64,000 nucleotides of DNA from NCBI GenBank assembly GCA_964059195.1, contig CAXKWD010000009.1, positions 87,207,432 to 87,271,431 of the forward strand, given 5' to 3'. Shown in pieces: positions 58,584 through 64,000 of this stretch (the first letter of the stretch is position 1; every line of letters begins with the position of its first letter). The stretch is from Ectobius pallidus. Lineage: Eukaryota > Arthropoda > Insecta > Blattodea > Ectobiidae. The notes beneath the pieces are model-generated. The model made no database searches. It saw only the letters and a list, made by a program, of their open reading frames with translations, and was not told the origin of the DNA. Made by a program: the position numbers and the translations under genes.

Positions 58584-59164
58584 ACCGGAATATAAAAATT
58601 GCAACATGAAAGCAAAGCAATTCAGGACATTGTTAACAATTCATTCGCATGCAGAGAACGGAACAATTTGAGAGCTGTACCGATAGTAATTCCAAAGCCC
58701 CCTTCATGACCACTAACAAACAACTTCCGTTTGCCTTCAATCGACAGGACGCTTTAGCCGTGGGGCAAAGCAATGAGAATATTAAAAACTAGACTCGAGA
58801 CTGGTTCATACCGGATGGGGTGTAACTCCGCTCTACAGAAGTGTACAGCCCACCAGGGACTGCGGTTATCCACTGCTATGCGACTTTTAGCAACGTTCAT
58901 TATCCCATATCGGAGTAGGCAGCTCTCCCTCCATTCAACTGGTTTTAACTATGTCGTAGCACGTAAACGCCCACAGTCAATTCATGAATATTCCCGGCAG
59001 CTATTTCTTGCGCAAATTCAAATATTTTTGAAGTGAAACTTCTTTAGCCGCGGTAGGAGTAAATCGAGAGCTAACCCAAACTTGCATTACGAACAAAATC
59101 GTCACGAAATTAGTGGGGCTGTGACGGAACGGACTCAACGGAAAACAATCAACTCAATGATTCT
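58584..59164. other. No gene recognised; moderately GC-rich
   Basis: An 87-codon open frame (58773-59036, +) lacks recognisable motifs. GAAGTGAAACTT at 59030-59041 is inverted at about 59500-59512 (AAGTTTCACTTC), bracketing the tandem array below. Confidence 0.35.
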
Positions 59165-59505
59165 CGCTTATCCAAAATTTAAAAAATCCAAAAATCCTAA
59201 TTTAAAAAAATTTAAAAATCCAAAATTAAAAAAATAAAATAAAAATTACGGGAGCGCGCGGGTGAAAAGTATCAGGCATTGAGTGGGGGGCTATTACTGC
59301 TTCGAGCTAGTGGCGTGGTGAGCCCTTCACATTATAAAAACTCCAAAATTTAAAAAATAAAAAATCCCTAATTAAAAAATCTAAAATCCAAAATTAAAAA
59401 ATCGAAAATCCAAAATTTAAAAAATCCAAAAATAAAAAATTCAAAGATCCAAAATTAAAAAATTAAAAAATCCAAAATTGAAAAAATCCAAAAAATAAAA
59501 CAAGT
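59165..59505 (+). repeat. Degenerate short tandem array of an AAAATCCAAAATTTAAAA-type unit
   Basis: Words such as TCCAAAATTTAAAAAATCC recur about 15 times in two blocks (59165-59245 and 59335-59500) around a GC-richer insert (59246-59330, GGGAGCGCGCGGGTGAAAAG). Unit length drifts from about 14 to 20 bp. Confidence 0.8.
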
Positions 59506-60700
59506 TTCACTTCTGTCGCGTGGCGTTCCACGCACACTTTTTTTATTACTAAAGATACCTAGTTTCTGTGAGTGACGGATTCGCAGATGGTGATTATTGG
59601 CATTGATCAAGTGTAAATACTTTGATTCACTTTTAGAACAAAATTTTGTAGATATGCACTCGCGGTAAAAACTATTTTTTGTTTTGTTTTTATAGCTTAC
59701 ATTGAACTATAGCTTTTGTTTCAACAAGTGTCCAAGGTTCAACTCCGGGGTACCTGTAGTTCATTGTTCGTCACCTACCCAACAAACTAAAGCCAATAGT
59801 CTAATATTTATCTATAGCCGGAAAGAATCTACCCTGTTAGAACCTAGAAGTACGAAGTCCAAACCTAGAATATATTACCATAGCAGTGTGTAGGAATAGT
59901 AAACCTAATGAGGCATTATCTTCATGTTATCACAAGCTTCCAAGTCCTCCGGTTGAGCTATTATTAACCGGGAATTATTCAGAAATCTTAATCCATGAAC
60001 ATTTTGTCATGTATGAGTAATTATTCTAAACAATTGAGTAGTATTAGAAGGTTACATTACCAAGCAAATTCAGAAAAATACCTAGGCTACATTGCTCTAA
60101 CGGAACTACAGTAAAATAAAAGGCAATCTATCGATTTAATACGGTATATGTCTCATAGGCTAATCGCAGAAATCTGACAATACAGCAAATGGATGTACGA
60201 GAAATACCGGATAAAATTAAATGATTCCACATGTAAATTACTCAAGCAATTAAGCATTGTCATTCATAGGGTTGAAGTCTGTGTAGGCTATTTCATAATA
60301 ATACAGTTCCCTAAGGCATATTGCAGGGATACTGGGATTGTGTTCCCCCTTCCTGCTTTTGGTACCGGTACACTAATCGACATGCTCATCCCATTAGGCA
60401 GGACATTAATGGTAATCTATTATCTTCCAGGTAAAGGGGTCATTCGAAATTCGCACACTCATCTCTAACGGTTAGTCTTATTACAGCTACAGTATCTGGG
60501 TCTCGGAAATTTCCTGGGAAAATTAAATCAGGCTTTTGTCTTATGAGACGAGTCCTAGTTAAAAATATAACTTGTCATGCTGAGAATAAAAAAATATATG
60601 TAATGATATTGCTATTAGGCCTACATATATGCCTGCGTTTAGCGATAGATTCCATTGTATCATATTCCGCTCGTTTTCAGCCGATATAAAAAGCAGATCC
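59506..60700. other. No gene recognised
   Basis: Open frames at 59702-59893 and 60193-60468 (+) have no recognised motif. A TAGGCCTA is at 60616. Confidence 0.4.
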
Positions 60701-60704
60701 AGTT

Positions 60705-62790
60705 ATTTTATTAAGTGCCAGAATGGTACTTTATGAGATTGTGTGGGGGACAGAAAATGTCTGTCTGTCTGTCTGTCTGTCTGTCCGTGTGTCTGTACTT
60801 GCCATAACTCAAATAAGCTTTATCGGATTTTTATGAAACTTGACATACGCATTTAGGCCTATAACGTCCATGGGATGAATCCTATTGATATTGGACCAAA
60901 TCGGTTGACCGGTATCGGAGTAATGCCCAATTTAGTGCCTATTTTAATGGAAATATATAAAAAAGGTGCGATAACTCAAATACGCTTTAACGGAGTTACA
61001 TGAAACTTGGTGTACGCATTTATGACTTACATAGAAAGAAGCCTACTGAATTTGAACCAAATCGGTTGACCGGTACCGAAATAACGAGTACATCTATTAT
61101 AATGTAATCTTCGTTCTCCGACAATTCGAAGCATTTTGATTCACTCGAGGCCAACCAATCAGCGAAACTTTCACGAATAGTACAAAATTAGGGAAACAGT
61201 TTCTTTACTATATAAGGCCTAAGTGAAATGAACACAATGAACAAATATTCTAATTTTATTTTTACTTACAATTTTCATAGCTCTGAACAACAAACATTTA
61301 TAATAAACTGCCAGTGTAAATTTCTTAAAAATCCTGGAGTCAATTAATAATGGCGGGCGAAGCCCGCGGACACCAGCTGTAAAATATTGATTATTTAACC
61401 CCGGAAATATCGCGAACAATAAAAATCCAAACAAACCATTCCTTCCCTTGAACAATTATATAATTTCTGAAAATTACTTGAATTTATCAAATCAAATTCA
61501 TATCATACTTATCTGTCAACAAACAGTTGAGATACAATGCAGTCAGATGTTTGTTTACTTCGTTGTTCTAGTTGAACTTGAGTACTACATGAATACTGTT
61601 GTACATTACTGTGAAATAATTAGCGGAGTTGTTTTCCACTGAATTTCAAGTTGGAATACATTTTAGATTTGATAAATAACACTATTCTTTCACTTATGCT
61701 TATCAAACTAGACCGCCAAACTGACTGAGTTGGCCAAATGGTAACGTCTTGGACTCGTATTCTAGAGGTCCCTGGAACAAATCCCGGAGCCGCCCGATTT
61801 GACATGGATTTTTTTTATTTTTATTTTTATTTGAGCGCCCGATTGTCAAGATATCACAAATCTGTAGTTCTGCTGACGCTGGTCGATTTTAATCTGATAA
61901 AAATAAACTTATTTTTTGCATATCATAATTGCAATTATAATTTATTCAACAAAAACATTCTGGCACTTTGTTATATCAGTTTACCTGATTTTTTATAATG
62001 TACATGGGAAGACGTCTATTGAAACTGGACCTAATCGGTTGACCGGTACCGGAGTAAAACCCAATTTAGTGTCTTTTAAAGACGTGGTAACTCAAACACG
62101 CTTTATCGGATTTTCATGAAACTTTGAATACTTATTTATAATGTCCATGATGGGAAGACGTCTATTGATATTGGATAAAATCGGTTGACCGGTATCGGAG
62201 TAATGCCCAATTTAGTGCCTATTCTATTGTACTATATTATTAAGAATTTAACAAATGCATAACTGTTATCCTGCCAACATATTGTTTTACACTCTTCACA
62301 TACGGCTTTGGAATAGTTAGCCACGACCACCGCCGTCTCGAGACACATGACACGTCCCTTCACATTTAAGCTGAGACGTACGGTGATAATAACGAAGTAA
62401 ATTGGAAGATTTTATTATCAAACTAGTCAGATGTTTATTTCGTTCATCAAGTTCAATACTGCTATATACAGAAGATATAAACTCTAAAATAATTAGGCCT
62501 ACATACATTAAGTGGAGTTCTTCGCCAGTGTATACTGTGAAATGTTGACATAATTATTTTAAGAATATCTTATATCAGTGCATACGAGTTTGTATTAAGG
62601 TTAAGTATCAAACTTTAGACCTTTGTTCTTCCGTAAGTCCTGCTTAATGAATCGATCTGCAGCTTAACTCGGAAATCGATAATAAAAAAAACTTATTCTC
62701 TGCATATTATAATTCCAATTAACTTTTTATTGATTTAACAAAAGCATACTGGCACTTTGTTACATGTTTACCTGATTTTTATAATTTTAA
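60705..62790 (+). mobile_element. Family D cluster: at least two partial copies with a nested SINE
   Basis: The first copy has the head TTATTAAGTGCCAGAATGG, GATTGTGTGGGGGACAG, a (TCTG)n run and two units (60785-60945, 60962-61100). Tail-like modules appear at 61660-61715, 61900-61990 and 62635-62790 (CCTGCTTAATGAATCGATC; CATACTGGCACTTTGTTAC), and further units at 61995-62230. Modules in repeated order suggest two or three fused copies. GCGGGCGAAGCCCGC at about 61355-61369 is a tight hairpin in the intervening unique part. The 60854 TAGGCCTA lies inside a unit. Confidence 0.7.
61716..61850 (+). mobile_element. Family E tRNA-headed SINE nested in family D
   Basis: GACTGAGTTGGCCAAATGG (A-box region), ACTCGTATTCTAGAGGTCCC and GGAACAAATCCCGGAGCCG (B-box region) are followed by CATGGATTTTTTTTA. 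The surrounding family D tail (ATGCTTATCAAACTAGACC before it) is interrupted here relative to the copy at 42490-43040. Confidence 0.65.
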
Positions 62791-63184
62791 TTCGGATACT
62801 GAAAGACGGTGTTTGCTGTTTGCATTTAACCGTATGTAACAATTAACTAATTACAAACCTATAATTGAACATCATAAATGTAGAATAAGCACAAATCTGA
62901 TGACTTTGCCACCATATTTGGCTAAGTAAATGTTTTGAGAACGACTGTGCAATAATTTTTAAGTACAGTAATATTTGCAGAGAAAAGGGGATTTTCCTTC
63001 GTGAAATCTCTATAACTTAATATAAAGCCACATGGCTGACTCACTGATTCACTCACAGACATTAATGTTTGATCACTTCCAGATGAGCTAGAAACATGAA
63101 ATTTGTCACACATATCTTTTAGCCGGTAACCGACGGGAAAATCCCAAAAAGTTCAATTTTTAATTTTTATCTCTAAAAAAACCT
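62791..63184. other. No gene recognised
   Basis: AT-rich spacer. Confidence 0.4.
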
Positions 63185-63310
63185 TCAAAAGGACGGATGC
63201 GGATGGGGGTAACTTCTTGAACTCGCATTCGAGAGGTCCCTGGTTAAAATACCGTAGCCGGACAGTTTTTCATGGATTCCCCAGTCGTAAAGGCAAATGC
63301 CGAATTGGAT
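63185..63310 (+). mobile_element. Family E SINE, copy 2
   Basis: GGATGGGGGTAACTTCTTGA, ACTCGCATTCGAGAGGTCCC, TGGTTAAAATACCGTAGCCG and TTTTTCATGGATTCCCC align with the copy at 61716. Confidence 0.65.
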
Positions 63311-64000
63311 ATTTACATACCACGAATCATCCTCATAATTTCATCCTGTATCATATCCATTTAAATTAATATCACTTGAAATTTAGTGCATGAAATACAC
63401 CATTAATGTACCCACTTCGAGATGAGCTTTCGCTTTAGACATATTGAAAACTTCAGCGTAATTTCTTCATCTTGCACAGCGCAATTTTGTACACAATCAT
63501 CGCTCATGCGCAGTGAGGTTCCTTTATGTTAAGGGTAGAGAAAGTAAACGCCGCGATCCATCTGCGCTTCACTAGCATTTGTGCAATGCGTGTTGTCTAA
63601 ACAACTCTGTGCAGGCGACGTGATTTGGAAGCATAATCGTGTGCGCCTGATTTCGTCCGGCGACTTCTCCTGCTTCGCTGTGCCGCGTGTAGCATAACCG
63701 AACACGTCAGGCGGTGTCAATGCAGAGCTGCAACTCCTGTGTTTGATGTTAAATTTTCCAAGTCCTGGGTTTACAGCTATTAAGAACAACTATAAATGGA
63801 AGAGAGTGACTAAAATTAAGTTATTAGTATTCCTATGGCCTATATTAAACTTTATGCTCATAGGAACTTAACTTACATTTATTTAATTTGAGATTGCATT
63901 ACTTTGGAAATGTTCAAATACATGCCCTAGTCAGTAAGATTAATCGGCGGTCGTAACTCCAGGCCTAATATTTTAATATTTCGTGATGATAGTATTCGTA
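63311..64000. other. No gene recognised; CpG-richer block 63490-63740
   Basis: Within an AT-rich background this block holds many CpG words (GCGCAATTTTG, GCCGCGATCC, GGCGACGTG, GTCCGGCGAC, GCCGCGTGTAGC). An 86-codon minus-strand frame overlaps it without known motifs. It could be the edge of a gene's promoter or first exon beyond the window, or an unrecognised repeat. Confidence 0.3.

Overview
This is a 64-kb stretch of AT-rich eukaryotic nuclear DNA. It holds one convincing protein-coding exon and a dense set of mobile-element remains. tRNA-headed SINEs, 5'-truncated non-LTR retrotransposons, small terminal-inverted-repeat (TIR) elements, (AAT)n/(TA)n microsatellites and a spliced gene with very long introns all point to an insect or similar arthropod. 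The very frequent TAGGCCTA motif and the look of the retroelements suggest a polyneopteran such as a cockroach or termite, but that is inference. Nothing prokaryotic (operon, CRISPR array, phage) is present.

The only good gene signal is on the minus strand. A 781-nt coding exon (27548 down to 26768) opens with an ATG placed just after an in-frame stop and ends at a GTAATT splice donor. It encodes the first 260 residues of a Ser/Thr/Pro/Lys-rich, probably disordered protein that I cannot name. A GC-richer, non-repetitive block at about 28.2-28.64 kb is the best candidate for its promoter and 5' leader. No partner exon was recognised in the 26.7 kb downstream, so the first intron is very long or the next exons are too short to see.

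Layout. 1-3.6 kb: featureless. 3.6-6.9 kb: LINE 3' end, a TA-flanked MITE, a C-rich element with three 61-bp repeats, and the first copy of an unclassified repeat here called family D. 6.9-17 kb: mostly unique AT-rich DNA with family B SINEs, one of them split by a hAT-type MITE. 17.3-26.5 kb: SINE families G and A, a LINE C-terminal fragment and several MITEs. 26.7-28.7 kb: the gene. 28.7-35.4 kb: MITE, SINEs, LINE pseudogene. 35.4-38.6 kb: unique. 38.6-46.8 kb: purine-rich tract, a 1.4-kb inverted repeat, family D copies, a TIR element and a near-perfect 567-bp palindrome. 48-53.3 kb: SINEs, a hAT-type MITE, a 5S-like remnant and a LINE with perfect target-site duplications. 56-64 kb: two degenerate tandem arrays, SINEs and a nested family D cluster.

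The most interesting signal is the 8-bp palindrome TAGGCCTA, which I counted 19 times against roughly one expected from base composition. In two repeats where sister sequence is available for comparison (family D at 60.85 kb and a LINE at 33.76 kb), removing GGCCTA restores the sister sequence exactly. The motif therefore looks like GGCC inserted at a TA with the TA duplicated, which is the form of a transposon excision footprint. No element with matching GG...CC termini was found here. Family letters (A-H, R) are local labels for this window.
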